From Micromonospora sp. M71_S20 (GTDB lineage: Bacteria > Actinomycetota > Actinomycetes > Mycobacteriales > Micromonosporaceae), in assembly GCF_003664255.1 (NCBI RefSeq), contig NZ_RCCV01000001.1:3162001-3226000 (forward strand): a DNA stretch of 64,000 nucleotides, given 5' to 3'. The notes below the pieces were generated by a model. That model was not told the DNA's origin. It did not search any database and was given only the letters and a program-made list of their open reading frames with translations. The translations under genes and the position numbers were made by a program. Positions 31,777-42,200 of this stretch are shown one piece after another. Each line of letters begins with the position of its first letter. Within the stretch, counting starts at the first letter, position 1.

Positions 31777-32465
31777 CGCGACGGCCGCAGATTCCGACCG
31801 GGGGCCACCGAGGAAACGTCCGGAGTAATGACCGGCCGCAGGGCCACGTCCGGTGTTGCCGCCGCCGGATCGGCAATTTGCGCTGGTCAGTGTGGTGTCT
31901 GCCGGGGATGGATGATCAGGATCTCGGCCGGATGCCGCGACTTTTCGGCGAAAGCACACGCCGCTATATCTTTTCTATAGTGGATGGTTGGTGCCCTCCG
32001 AGAGGGTCGGTGCACGAATGTCCGGTTTCGACGGAGAATGGTCCCAGGATCTTCTTCGAAAACGGCTATTCGGTCAGCGCGGGTCCAGGGTTCGGGTCGG
32101 AGAATTGGCGATCCGGGCGGCGAAAAGGGCCGCCCGCGGTCGGCTGACCGGCCCATCCCGGGGAAATGAGGATTGACTATGCTTTCCCGATCATGACCCA
32201 GTCGGTGGCTGGCAATTCAGCCACCGACCGTTGGTGTGCACCATGCCAAAAGCAGCGCTGACCACAAGTCAGCCCGCTATCCGGCCGGTCCAGCAAGGGA
32301 CCGTCCGGTCGGTGCACGCGGTACGCCCGACTCTCGTGGCCGAGCGGCCTCATCAGGACCGGGAGCGCACGCATCCGTCCACGTTCTCCGCTGTTCGTGG
32401 TCGTTGCGCACCCGGACTCCGTGCCACCCCGAGGCCCTTTGTGGGCCGGCATGTCAGGAGATCCA
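31777..32465. other. divergent intergenic region with AT-rich core and hairpins
   Basis: This stretch lies between the NRPS operon promoter and the ATP-grasp gene and is clearly lower in GC than its surroundings. It contains an inverted repeat CTATA (31964-31968) / TATAG (31976-31980), whose right arm gives a -10-like TATAGT for rightward transcription. A 7-bp hairpin GGGCGGC/GCCGCCC (32115-32135) and a perfect 11-bp hairpin (32201-32228) follow. Short frames here lack ribosome sites and coding bias, so I call no gene. Confidence 0.5.
32201..32228. other. perfect 11-bp hairpin upstream of the ATP-grasp gene
   Basis: GTCGGTGGCTG (32201-32211) and CAGCCACCGAC (32218-32228) pair perfectly around the loop GCAATT. 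No T-run follows. It lies in the probable leader of the ATP-grasp gene (start 32466). It could be a terminator for rightward transcripts, an operator or an attenuator; sequence alone does not decide. Confidence 0.55.
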
Positions 32466-33656
32466 ATGGATGGACCTATCCAGGTGCAGGTGTTCGCTCA
32501 CGACGGGGTGGTCCTGGCCCGGCCACCGGACCCGGTGACGACCGCCGGCAGCCGCTATCTCGCCGGTGCGGGCGCCGCCCTGTACAACGGGCTGGACATG
32601 ATCACCGGTCTCCACCTGACCCTCCCGCACCAGGCGTCGGCCATTTGCAGCACCGGTTCCAGCGCGGACAAGTCGCTGCGTCTGCTCAGTCGGTGCGGTC
32701 TCAAGACGCCGAGTGATCTGCGCGAGTTCCGCTCCGGCGCGCAGGCGGTGCAGTTCGCCCGGGACGCCGCCGAGCGGGGCGAGACGCTGGAGTTCCAGTT
32801 CCCCCCGCACGATCCGCAGCTGCGGGCCGCCCGCGCCCGGGTTTCCCCGGACCTGTTGGCCCGCCTCAACAACAAGACCACGTTGGAAACACTGATCGCA
32901 CCGGAATACCTGCCCCGTCGCCAGGTCGCCAGCCCCGCCGAGGTGCGCCGCATCGTGCAGCAGGACCGGCGGCCGGCGGTGGTCAAACCGGCCGGCGTCG
33001 AGGTGTACAGCGGAATTGCGATCTTCACCAGGCGGTTGCAGGACCGGCGGCACCGGGCACTGTTCAACCAGCTGGAACAGGTCAGCGATCGGTGGATCGT
33101 CGAGGAGGAGGTGCCCTTCCGGACGATCTGGGGACTCCAGTTCGGCGTGACGGAGAGCGGAGCGGTGCAGTACTTCGGTGCGTCCGTACACCTGCCGCAG
33201 CCCACCTCGACGTGGGTCGGTTGTGTGCTGGACGACGACCAGCCGCCGGCGGAGCTGATCGAAGCGCTGACCGTAGGGGTCCGAAAGGCCAGTGCTCTCG
33301 GGTACCGGGGGTACTGCTCCTTCGACGCCGGGATCGGTCGGGACGGCGAGCTGCGGGTCATCGACCCGAACTTCCGGGTCAGCGGGGCCACCACGTCGGT
33401 GCTGCACCGCAGCTCGCTGCTGGGGCAGCACCCGTGCGCCATGACCACGTTCTTCTCGCTGCGCCCCGGCGTCGACGCCGAGCCGATCCTCGCGCCGTTC
33501 ATCGACCGGGGGCAGTTCGTCGCGTTCATGCACCACGACCCGGCGGAGACGGACAACGGCCCGCTGCCGGCGACCATCGTCGGCATGGTCGGCGCCTCGG
33601 ACCGGTACGCCTGCGGGGTGCTGGTCGCGCAGATCCAGCGGGCGCTGGGCGGTTGA
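32466..33656 (+). CDS. ATP-grasp ligase
   Basis: A protein of 396 residues. ATG 32466 is chosen because AGGAG sits five bases upstream, although the frame is open back to 32397. LARLNNKTTLETLIAPEYLP begins the ATP-grasp region, VVKPAGVEVYSGIAIF carries the ATP-binding Lys, WIVEEEVPF gives the adenine-contacting Glu, and RVIDPNFRVSG has the metal-binding Asp/Asn and phosphate-binding Arg near the C-terminus. ATP-grasp enzymes form amide or ester bonds through acyl-phosphates. A peptide-ligase role (as in PGM1-type enzymes) beside three NRPS proteins is plausible, but substrate and subfamily are unknown. It diverges from the NRPS operon and ends at a strong terminator. Confidence 0.82.
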   Translation: MDGPIQVQVFAHDGVVLARPPDPVTTAGSRYLAGAGAALYNGLDMITGLHLTLPHQASAICSTGSSADKSLRLLSRCGLKTPSDLREFRSGAQAVQFARDAAERGETLEFQFPPHDPQLRAARARVSPDLLARLNNKTTLETLIAPEYLPRRQVASPAEVRRIVQQDRRPAVVKPAGVEVYSGIAIFTRRLQDRRHRALFNQLEQVSDRWIVEEEVPFRTIWGLQFGVTESGAVQYFGASVHLPQPTSTWVGCVLDDDQPPAELIEALTVGVRKASALGYRGYCSFDAGIGRDGELRVIDPNFRVSGATTSVLHRSSLLGQHPCAMTTFFSLRPGVDAEPILAPFIDRGQFVAFMHHDPAETDNGPLPATIVGMVGASDRYACGVLVAQIQRALGG

Positions 33657-33664
33657 CGCGTCGT

Positions 33665-33692
33665 CCCCCGGGCCGTGGTGACGGTCCGGGGG
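33665..33692 (+). terminator. hairpin terminator after the ATP-grasp gene
   Basis: Nine bases after the stop codon, CCCCCGG (33665-33671) and CCGT (33673-33676) pair with ACGG (33681-33684) and CCGGGGG (33686-33692), with one mismatch and a GGTG loop. There is no T-run, which is usual for high-GC actinomycete terminators. Confidence 0.65.
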
Positions 33693-33779
33693 CGGCCCGC
33701 CGGTGGCCACAGCGGCGTCCGTCCCGTGCCGGGCGAAACTCCGTGCGCGGTCGCCGGCCCCGCGTCCATGATGAGGATC

Positions 33780-34091
33780 ATGAGCGTACGCGTCGACGAT
33801 CCGGTCCGCCCCGGTGAGAGCCGGCTCCCCGACGGGCGGTTGCTCGGCTGGGCCGAGTGGGGGCCGCCGGACGGTGTCCCGGTGCTGCTGTGCCCGGGGG
33901 CGGCCACGAGCCGGTGGCTCGGCTTCGGCGCGGACGTCGTCGACGCGCTCGGGGTGCGTCTCGTCTCCGTGGACCGTCCCGGTCTCGGCAGCTCGACCCC
34001 CGCGCCCGGCCGGACGGAGATCGGCGGCGCGGTGCTGTGGACCCGTGCCGAGCCGATCCTCCGCGCCCTGCTCGGACGACGGCCCACCTGA
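33780..34091 (+). pseudogene. internally deleted alpha/beta-hydrolase remnant
   Basis: A 103-residue frame from ATG 33780. Its first 70 residues match the start of an alpha/beta hydrolase: LPDGRLLGWAEWGPPDGVPV, then LLCPGAATSRW (oxyanion strand and loop), then RLVSVDRPGLGSSTP. The last 20 residues (RAEPILRALLGR) look like the C-terminal helix of the same fold. The middle of the family, including the nucleophile elbow GxSxG and the catalytic Asp, is missing; the usual length is about 270 residues. An in-frame internal deletion of roughly 170 codons explains it. It is convergent with the rifG-like gene and probably nonfunctional as a hydrolase. Confidence 0.6.
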
Positions 34092-34124
34092 GCCGGGGTG
34101 CCGGCCGTGGGCGGGTGCCGGCCG

Positions 34125-35165
34125 CTACATGCCGGCGAGCGCGGTGCGCACGGCGGACTCCGGGACGTCGGCGACGAGTTCGGGCCCGGCTGGGCCGTCC
34201 AGGACGAAGGACAGGCCCGAGGTGGCCTTCTTGTCCCGCCGCATCAGCGCGACCAGCTCGTCGTGGTCGACGCCGCCGGGCAGCGCGGTGTCGAGGCCGT
34301 AGCCCGCCACCACCTCGTGGTGCTCGGCCACCCGGTCGGCCGGGACGCGGCCGAGGACGCCGGCGAGCCGGCCCGCGAAGACCGTGCCGACGCCGACCGC
34401 CTCCCCGTGCCGCAGGCCGAAGTCGGTGGCCCGCTCCAACGCGTGCCCCAGCGTGTGACCGTAGTTGAGGATGTGCCGTAGACCGGAGTCGCGCTCGTCG
34501 GCGGCCACCACCCGCGCCTTCAGCGCCACGCAGGCGGCGATCTGCTCCGCCACCGGGCGGTCGCGCAGCTCGCCCGCGCCGATGAAGTGCGCCCGGGCGA
34601 TCTCCCCGTAGCCGTTGCGCCACTCCCGCTCCGGCAGCGTGCCCAGGTGCTCGGTGTCGCAGAGCACCGCCCGGGGCTGCCAGTACACCCCGACGAGGTT
34701 CTTGCCCTCCGGCAGGTTGACCGCGGTCTTGCCGCCGACGCTGGCGTCGACCTGGGCGAGCAGCGAGGTCGGCAGGTGGATCACCGCGACGCCCCGGTGG
34801 TAGAGGCCGGCGGCCAACCCGACCACGTCCGTGGTGGTGCCGCCGCCGCAGGAGACGACCGCGTCGGCGCGGGTCAGCCCGAACTCGGCGAACGCCCGGC
34901 AGAGCTGCTCGACCGTGGCCAGGTTCTTGTCGTGCTCGCCGTCGCGGGCCGGCACCACCCGGTGCGGCACACCCGGGTCGGGCGTCCACTCCGGCGGCCG
35001 GGCCGAGACCACCACGACCCGGCGCGCGCCGATCCGCGCCACCTCCGCCGGCAGCCGGTGACGCACACCGGGGCCGATCAGCACCGGGTACGCGCGCTCG
35101 CCGAGCGCCACCTCGATGCGGGCCGGCTCGGCGGGGGCGCAAGGGTCAGGTGCACACGCGTGCAT
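34125..35165 (-). CDS. rifG: aminodehydroquinate synthase (RifG-like)
   Basis: A protein of 346 residues of the 3-dehydroquinate synthase family. DAVVSCGGGTTTDVVGLAAG is the NAD glycine motif, VIHLPTSLLAQVDASVGGKT is the substrate/phosphate site with the conserved Lys, and LNYGHTLGHALE and FGLRHGEAVGVG hold the zinc-binding His residues. In AHBA loci RifG cyclises aminoDAHP to aminoDHQ. It is about 19 kb from the other AHBA genes. Its start lies within the last codons of the upstream gene (20-base overlap), so translation is probably coupled. The aminoDAHP synthase (RifH) that should act before it is not in this window. Confidence 0.92.
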   Translation of the reverse strand: MHACAPDPCAPAEPARIEVALGERAYPVLIGPGVRHRLPAEVARIGARRVVVVSARPPEWTPDPGVPHRVVPARDGEHDKNLATVEQLCRAFAEFGLTRADAVVSCGGGTTTDVVGLAAGLYHRGVAVIHLPTSLLAQVDASVGGKTAVNLPEGKNLVGVYWQPRAVLCDTEHLGTLPEREWRNGYGEIARAHFIGAGELRDRPVAEQIAACVALKARVVAADERDSGLRHILNYGHTLGHALERATDFGLRHGEAVGVGTVFAGRLAGVLGRVPADRVAEHHEVVAGYGLDTALPGGVDHDELVALMRRDKKATSGLSFVLDGPAGPELVADVPESAVRTALAGM

Positions 35166-35982
35166 GTGGCTGCTGCCTCCTCGGGACGACGGGCACCGGC
35201 GCGGCCGCGAGCGGGCGTTCCCGGACCATCGACAGGCGCAGCGCCAGCGCGGCCAGCGAGTCGACGTCCGGCCCGATGCCCCAACGGTCGTGGGTGAGCT
35301 GGGCGTGGTGCGCCAGCAGGAAGCCCGACGGCGTCGCCGGGTGGTTCCGGCCGACCACGTCGGTCACCCGGTCCAGGTAGCGCTGCCAGGCCACGGCGAC
35401 CTCCCCGCACAGCGGCAGGTCGCCGGCCGCCAGGACGATCTTCTCCGCGCCGGCGTCCGCCTGCGCGGCCAGGTCCCGCCGCTGCGCGCCGGTGAGCCGC
35501 TGGCTGCGCTCCTGCCAGTGCAGGAAGAGGAACGCCAGCCGGTCGGCCGCCGGCACCAGCCCCGTCAGGTACCGCAGGTGCGCCACGGCCAGCGGCAGCT
35601 CGACGCCGGCCAGCCAGGGAGTGTCCCCGCCCAGCAGGGCCAGGGCCAGGTCACTGCCCGCCGACGCGAGCGGACCGCCCCGGGCGGCGTCGCGCACCAC
35701 GTACCGGTCGGCGGCGAAGGACACCCCCGGGTCGTACGCGAGCAGCCGCGCCCGTACCACGTCGAGCGCGGCCGGGGCGGCGTGGAAGCCGAGGCTCACG
35801 TGTGGCCCGGCGGGGGAGCCCGCCGGGTCGAAGAACCACTCCATGCCCGGATCGGCCCGGCGGGCGGCGGCGACCAGAGCGGTGAGGACCCTTCCGACCA
35901 GCTCGGTCACCCGCGTCTCCGGGCACCCGTCGGCCGGCACGGCCGAGCGGGCGAACAACCAGCAGCGTTCCAACGACGGCAC
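35146..35982 (-). CDS. stand-alone protein resembling the lantibiotic dehydratase C-terminal (SpaB_C) domain
   Basis: The frame is open from GTG 36117, but the recognisable domain starts near GTG 35982 (VPSLERCWLFARSA), giving 278 residues; the start is uncertain. EWFFDPAGSPAGPHVSLGFH parallels the WFFIRYxDPxPHLRLR core of this family. RGGPLASAGSDLALALL parallels its GGxxxxxxAxxxFxxDS block, and FLLAHHAQLTHDRWGI its closing SLxHMHxNRLxG motif. Members perform glutamate elimination in lanthipeptides or cycloaddition in thiopeptides, normally on a peptide. No LanB N-terminal domain or precursor is nearby. It overlaps the rifG-like gene and shares its operon, so a role in the ansamycin pathway is implied but unknown. 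Confidence 0.55.
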   Translation of the reverse strand: MPSLERCWLFARSAVPADGCPETRVTELVGRVLTALVAAARRADPGMEWFFDPAGSPAGPHVSLGFHAAPAALDVVRARLLAYDPGVSFAADRYVVRDAARGGPLASAGSDLALALLGGDTPWLAGVELPLAVAHLRYLTGLVPAADRLAFLFLHWQERSQRLTGAQRRDLAAQADAGAEKIVLAAGDLPLCGEVAVAWQRYLDRVTDVVGRNHPATPSGFLLAHHAQLTHDRWGIGPDVDSLAALALRLSMVRERPLAAAPVPVVPRRQQPHARVCT

Positions 35983-36092
35983 CTCGGCTGACGGGCGGGT
36001 GGAGCACAGGACTCGACGGTCTGCGGGGGTCGCCCCATCATCGACCTGCGGCCCGTCCCACCACCGGATCAGCGGTCCGAACTGGGGACGAC

Positions 36093-36139
36093 TTAGGGGG
36101 TGACAGGGGTAGGACACCGGCAGGGTGCTCGGAAGACTT
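36093..36139 (+). promoter_or_regulatory. double AGGGG box upstream of the loading PKS gene
   Basis: TTAGGGG (36093-36099) and ACAGGGG (36103-36109) are 10 bases apart and point toward the PKS gene that starts at 36207. The hexamer 24 bases downstream, AGACTT (36134-36139), is a poor -10. This is the weakest member of the box family seen at 15032, 31718, 54543 and 54595. Nothing else is evident in the gap 35983-36206. Confidence 0.5.
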
Positions 36140-36206
36140 GGGCCGCTACGGCGAGCGGGGTCTACGCCGCGGATGAGAAGTCTCGCCGACGGACGGATGT
36201 GGTGAC

Positions 36207-39200
36207 ATGCTTCGGAGCGACCTGATCCAGCCGTTGTCCGATCTGATCGAGGCGCACGCCGCCAGGTTGGGGAGCAAGGTCGCGTTCCGCGACGACCGCC
36301 GGGCGGTCGGATACGCCGACCTGGCGGCGCGGACCCGTCGGCTGGCCGGTCATCTGGCGGCGTCCGGGGTGGGGCGGGGCGACCGGGTGGCCTTCTGCCT
36401 CGGCAACCGGGTGGAGACGGTGGAGACCTGGCTGGCCGTGACGCGGGCGGCCGCGGTCGGCGTACCGGTGAACCCGCACAGCACCGACGCGGAACTGGCT
36501 CACCTGCTGGACGACTCCGGCGCGGTGCTGGTGGTCACCGACCCGCGGCACCTCGACCAGCTGCTGCGGCTGCGCGCCGACCGGCCGGCCCTGCGGGTCG
36601 TGGTCACCGGGGACGGCCCGCTGCCCGCCGGCGTCACCGCGTGGCGGGACCTGGTCGACACCGAGCCGGGTGTGGACGCCCGCGACGACCTGGGCCTCGA
36701 CGAGGTCGCCTGGATGCTCTACACCTCCGGCACCACCGGCCGGCCCAAGGGCGTGCTCTCCACGCAGCGCACCTGCCTCTGGTCCGTCGCCGCCTGCTAC
36801 GTGCCGATCCCCGGGCTCACCGACGCCGACCGGGTGGTCTGGCCGCTGCCGCTGTTCCACAGCCTCTCCCACATCGGGTGCGTGCTCAGCGTGACCGCCG
36901 TCGGCGCCACGGCCCGGCTCATCGACGGCTTCTCCGCCGACGACGTGCTGCGCGCGGTCGACGAGGACGAGGCCACCGTGCTGGCCGGGGTGCCGGCCAT
37001 GTACCACCACCTGGTCACCGCCGCCCGGGAGAGCGGCTTCCGCGCCCCGGCCCTGCGGGTCTGCCTGGTCGGCGGGGCGATCACCACCGGCGCGCTGCGC
37101 CGGGCGTTCGACGAGGTCTTCGACGCGCCGCTGCTCGACGCGTACGGCAGCACGGAGACCTGCGGCTCGATCGCCGTCACCCGGCCGGACCAGCCCCGCG
37201 TCGAGGGTTCCTGCGGGCGCGCGGTGCCCGGCGTCGAGGTACGCCTGGTCAGCCCGCAGACCGGCCTGGACGTGCCGGCCGGCGCCGAGGGTGAGGTCTG
37301 GGTCAGCGGGCCGAGCGTCATGCTCGGTTACCACGGCCTGCCGGAGGTCACCGCCGCCGCCCTGCGCGACGGCTGGTACCGCACCGGTGACCTGGCCCGC
37401 CGCGACGCCGACGGCAACATCTTCGTCACCGGGCGGCACCAGGAACTGATCATCCGGGGTGGCGAGAAGATCCACCCGGCCGAGGTGGAGGAGGCCCTGC
37501 GCGGGGTGCCCGGCGTCGCCGACGTGGCGGTGACCGGCCGGCCGCACGACGTGCTCGGCGAGGTGCCGGTGGCGTTCGTGGTGCCCGGGCCGGAGGGCTT
37601 CGACCCCCGGGCCGGGTACGCGGCCTGCCGGGAGAAGCTCTCCTACCACAAGGTCCCGGAGGAGCTGTACGAGATCGGGCAGGTGCCCCGTACCGCCTCC
37701 GGCAAGGTCACCCGCCGGCTCCTGCTGGACCGACCGGCGCGGCTGCGGGCGGTCAACGGCAGCCACCACGAGGCGCTGAGCGTGCTCGCCTGGCGGCCGC
37801 TCGACCTGGCCGCCGTACCGCCGGTCGAGGCGCCCGTCCTGACGGCCGCGCAGGCCGCCGCCGCCCCGGCCCGCCACTGGGCGCTCGTCGGTCGCGGGAG
37901 CGAGGCGTTGGTGGAGCCGCTGCGCGCGGCGTCGCCGGGCGACCGGTTCCGGCCCCACCGTGACCTGGCCGCCCTGCGCGACGCCCCGGACGTGCCCGAC
38001 GTGACGGTGCTGCTGGTCGAGCCGGCCGACGGTGTCGCGGCGGGCCTCGCCGACCGGCTGCGCGGCTGGCTCGACGACGACCGGTTCGCCGGCACCCGGC
38101 TGGTGCTGCTGACCGGCCCGGCCGGCGCCGCCGCCGCGAGCGACGCGCCCGGTGACACGGCCCTCGGGAGCGTCGCCACCGCGTCCGGCGTGGCGGCCGG
38201 ACGGTCCGAGCCCGATCCGGCGGCCGGCGCGGTCCAGGCCCTCGGCCGCAGCCTGCAGGCCGCGTACCCGGACCGGATCGTGCTGGTCGACCGCGACGCC
38301 GGAGACGGTTCCACCGCCCTGCTCCCCGCCGTGGTGGACGCCGGCGCCGCGCAGGTCGCGCTGCGGGCCGGCGCCGCCCTGCACGCGGTCCTCGTGCCCG
38401 CCCCCGCGGCCGTGCCGGCGCGGCCGGTGACCGTTGCCGACCCGGACCGCCCGGTCCTGATCACCGGCGCCGACGGGGCGACCGGCGCGGCGCTGGCCCG
38501 ACACCTCGTCGCCGCGCACCGCGTCCGCCGGCCGAGGCTGCTCCACGTCGGCGCCACGCCCGGGGCCGACCTGGCGGACCTGGTCGCCGAACTCGTCGCC
38601 GCCGGCGCCGACGCCGCCGCGGTGCCCGCCGACCGGGCGGGCGACGAGCCGCCCGGTGGGGTCTTCCTCTGCCCGTCCGACGACGACCTGACCGGCGACG
38701 AGGCCGTGGCCCGGCTGCTCGGCCTCGCCGGGACGCTGGACGCCGCGACCCGGCACCCGGCAGCCGCGTTCACCGTCCTCGCCCCCTCCGCCCTGCTGCT
38801 GGGCGCCGCCGGCCAGGAGCGGGCCGCCTCGGCCGTCGGCGCCCTGCACGCCCTGGCCGCCCGCCGCCGGGCCGCCGGTCTCCCGGCCCGGGTCGTCGGC
38901 ACGACCGCGCGCGCCGGCCGGGAGCCGTCGCCCGCCACCGCCCGCCCGGGGGAGGGCGGCGGCGACGCGCGGGCTGCCGTACGCGCCGACCTCGCCGCGT
39001 TCGACGTGGCCCACGACGGCGACGACCTGGTCCTGCTCGCCCGTCCGGCGGGCCACGCCGACGCCGCGCACCCCGCCTGGCGTACGCCCGTCGCGGCGGC
39101 TCCCGACGCCACGGACGACCGGGACGCCGCCGAGTTGCGCCGCCGGCTGGCCGGGCTGAGCACCGCCGAGGGGGATCGGCTCCTGCTGGACCTGGTCCGC

Positions 39201-42200
39201 GCCGCCACGGCCGAGGTGGCCGGCCTGCCCGGGCCGGCCGCGGTGCGCCCCGGCCGCGCCTTCAAGGAACTCGGCTTCACCTCGGTCAGCGCGGTCGCCC
39301 TGCGCGACCGGCTGGCCCGGGCCACCGGGGTACGGCTCTCCGCCACGGTCGCGTTCGACCGGCCCAGCCCGGACGCTCTCGCCCGGCACCTCGCCGCCCG
39401 GCTGCGCGGCGGCACCGGGCAGCCGGGCCCTGCGGCGGACCGGCCGTCCGCACCGTCCACGGTGGACGACCCGGTGGTCGTCGTCGCCATGGCCTGCCGG
39501 CTCCCCGGCGGTGTCGCCTCCCCCGAACAGCTGTGGGACCTGGTCGACGAGGGCCGCGAAGGGCTCACGGAGTTCCCCACCGACCGGGGCTGGGACCTGG
39601 CGCACCTGTTCTCCGACGACGCCGACCGTCCCGGCACCTCGTACGTCCGGGTGGGCGGCTTCCTGACCGACGCGGCGGACTTCGACGCGACCCTGTTCGC
39701 GATCAGCCCGCGCGAGGCGCTGGCCATGGACCCGCAGCAGCGGCTGCTGCTGGAGACGTCCTGGGAGCTGTTCGAGCGGGCCGGCATCGACCCCACCTCG
39801 CTGCGCGGCAGCGCCACCGGGGTCTTCACCGGCGTCATGCACCACGACTACGCCGCGAACCTGCGCCAGGCGCCGCCCGGCACCGAGGGCTACCTCGGCG
39901 TCGGCACCGCCGGCAGCGTCGTCTCCGGTCGCGTCGCCTACGCGCTGGGGCTGGAGGGGCCGGCGATCACCGTCGACACGGCGTGCTCGTCGTCGCTGGT
40001 CGCGCTGCACCTGGCCGCCCAGGCGCTGCGCGCGGGCGACTGCTCCCTCGCCGTGGCCGGCGGCGTGGCGGTGATGGGCACCCCGCAGGCGTTCGTGGAG
40101 TTCAGCCGGCAGCGCGGGCTCGCCCCGGACGGCCGGTGCAAGGCGTTCGGCGAGGGCGCCGACGGCACCGGCTGGTCCGAGGGCGTCGCCGTGCTGCTGC
40201 TGGAACGGCTCTCCGACGCCCGCAGGCGCGGACACCCCGTCCTCGCCGTGCTGCGCGGCTCCGCCGTCAACTCCGACGGCGCGTCCAACGGGCTCACCGC
40301 CCCCAGCGGGCCCGCCCAGGAGCGGGTCATCCGCCGGGCGCTGGACGCGGCCGGGCTCTCCACCGCCGACGTGGACGTCGTCGAGGCGCACGGCACCGGC
40401 ACCCGGCTGGGCGACCCGATCGAGGCGCAGGCGCTGCTCGCCACGTACGGGGCGGGCCGCGGCGACGCCGAACCGCTGCGGCTGGGCTCGCTGAAGTCCA
40501 ACCTCGGCCACACCCAGGCCGCCGCCGGGGCCGCCGGGGTGATCAAGATGGTGCTCGCGATGCGGCACGGAAAGCTGCCCCGCACCCTGCACGTGGACGC
40601 CCCGACGTCGGAGGTGGACTGGTCCGCCGGCGCCGTCGAGGTGCTCACGGAGGCCCGCCCGTGGCCCGAGGTGCGACGCCCCCGCCGGGCCGGCGTCTCG
40701 TCGTTCGGCATCAGCGGCACCAACGCCCACGTCATCGTCGAGGCGCCTCCCGCCGACCAGTCGTCGTCCGGAGCTGCGGACCGGCAGTCGTCGCCCGGGG
40801 CGGCCTCCGTCAGCCGGCGGCCGCCGGTGCCGTGGCTGCTCGCCGCGGCCACCGGCGAGGCGCTGCGTGACCAGGCGGCCCGCCTGCTGACCTGGCTCGA
40901 CGGGCCCGGGGCGGACGCCGACCCGGCCGACGTCGGGCACGCGCTCGCCACCACCCGCGCCGCTCTCGAACACCGGGCCGTGGTGCTGGCCGGCGATCCG
41001 GCCACCGCCCGGACGGCCCTGACCGCGCTGACCCGGGGGGAGCCGGACCCGGACGGGCCGACCGTGCTGACCGGCCGGGTCGTCGACGGCCAGCTCGGCC
41101 TGCTCTTCGGCGGGCAGGGCGGCCAGCGCGCCGGCATGGGCCGTGAGCTGCACGCCGCGTACCCGGTCTTCGCCGACGCCTTCGCCGCCGCCTGCGCCGA
41201 ACTCGACCGCTGCCTCGCCGGCCACGCCCCGCACCCCGTCGCGGACGTCGTCCTCGCCGCCGAGGGCGGCGAACTGGCCGACCTGCTCGACCAGACCCTG
41301 TACACCCAGCCTGGGCTGTTCGCCTTCGAGGTGGCGCTGTACCGACTCCTGGAGTCCTGGGGGGTACGCCCCGACGCGGTGCTCGGCCACTCCGTCGGCG
41401 AACTGGCCGCCGCGCACGTGGCCGGGGTGTTCCCCCTGGCCGACGCGGCGGCGCTCGTCGGCGCCCGGGCCCGGCTCATGCAGCAGCTGCCCGCCGGGGG
41501 CGCGATGGTCGCCGTCGAGGCCGACGAGGCAGAGGTCGCCGCGCACCTGACCGACCGGGTGGGCCTCGCCGCCGTCAACGGCCCCACCAGCGTCGTCGTC
41601 TCCGGCGACACCGACGCGGTGCTGGCCGTCGCGGCCACCCTGCGCGCCGCCGGGCGCCGTACCAGCCGGCTGCGGGTGTCGCACGCGTTCCACTCGCCGC
41701 GCATGGAGCCGATGCTCGACGAGTTCCGTGCCGTGGCGGCCGGCCTCACGTACCGCACCCCGCACCTGCCGGTGGTGTCCAACCTGACCGGCCACCCCGT
41801 CGACCCGGCCCGGCTCTGCTCGCCCGACTACTGGGTGGCGCACGTCCGGGGCACCGTCCGCTTCCACGACGGCGTACGGGCCCTGCACGGGCAGGGCGTC
41901 ACCACCTTCCTGGAGATCGGCCCGGCCGGTGTGCTCACCGCGATGGCCCAGGACTGCCTCGTCGCCGAGGCCGACGAGCTGGCCTTCGTCCCCGCCGTCC
42001 GGGGCACCGCCGGCGAGGCCGAGGCGCTGCTCGCCGCCGTGGCGCGGCTGCACGTCCGGGGCGTTCCCGTGGACCGCGCCGCCCTCGCCGGCCCCGGGCC
42101 GCACCGCCGCGTCGACCTGCCCACGTACGCCTTCCAGCGCCGGCACTACTGGCTGCCCGCCTCGGCCGTGGCCGGCGGCCCGGTCGGCGTCGGGCTGGCC

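Noticed and set aside
31405..31959. Extension of the small ORF upstream of the NRPS operon to 184 codons
   Set aside because: The upstream part covers the promoter boxes and -10, so it should not be transcribed; only the part from ATG 31665 is kept as a candidate.
31878..32452. Several 60-90 codon frames in the divergent region before the ATP-grasp gene
   Set aside because: No ribosome sites, mixed composition, overlapping one another on both strands; the region looks regulatory.
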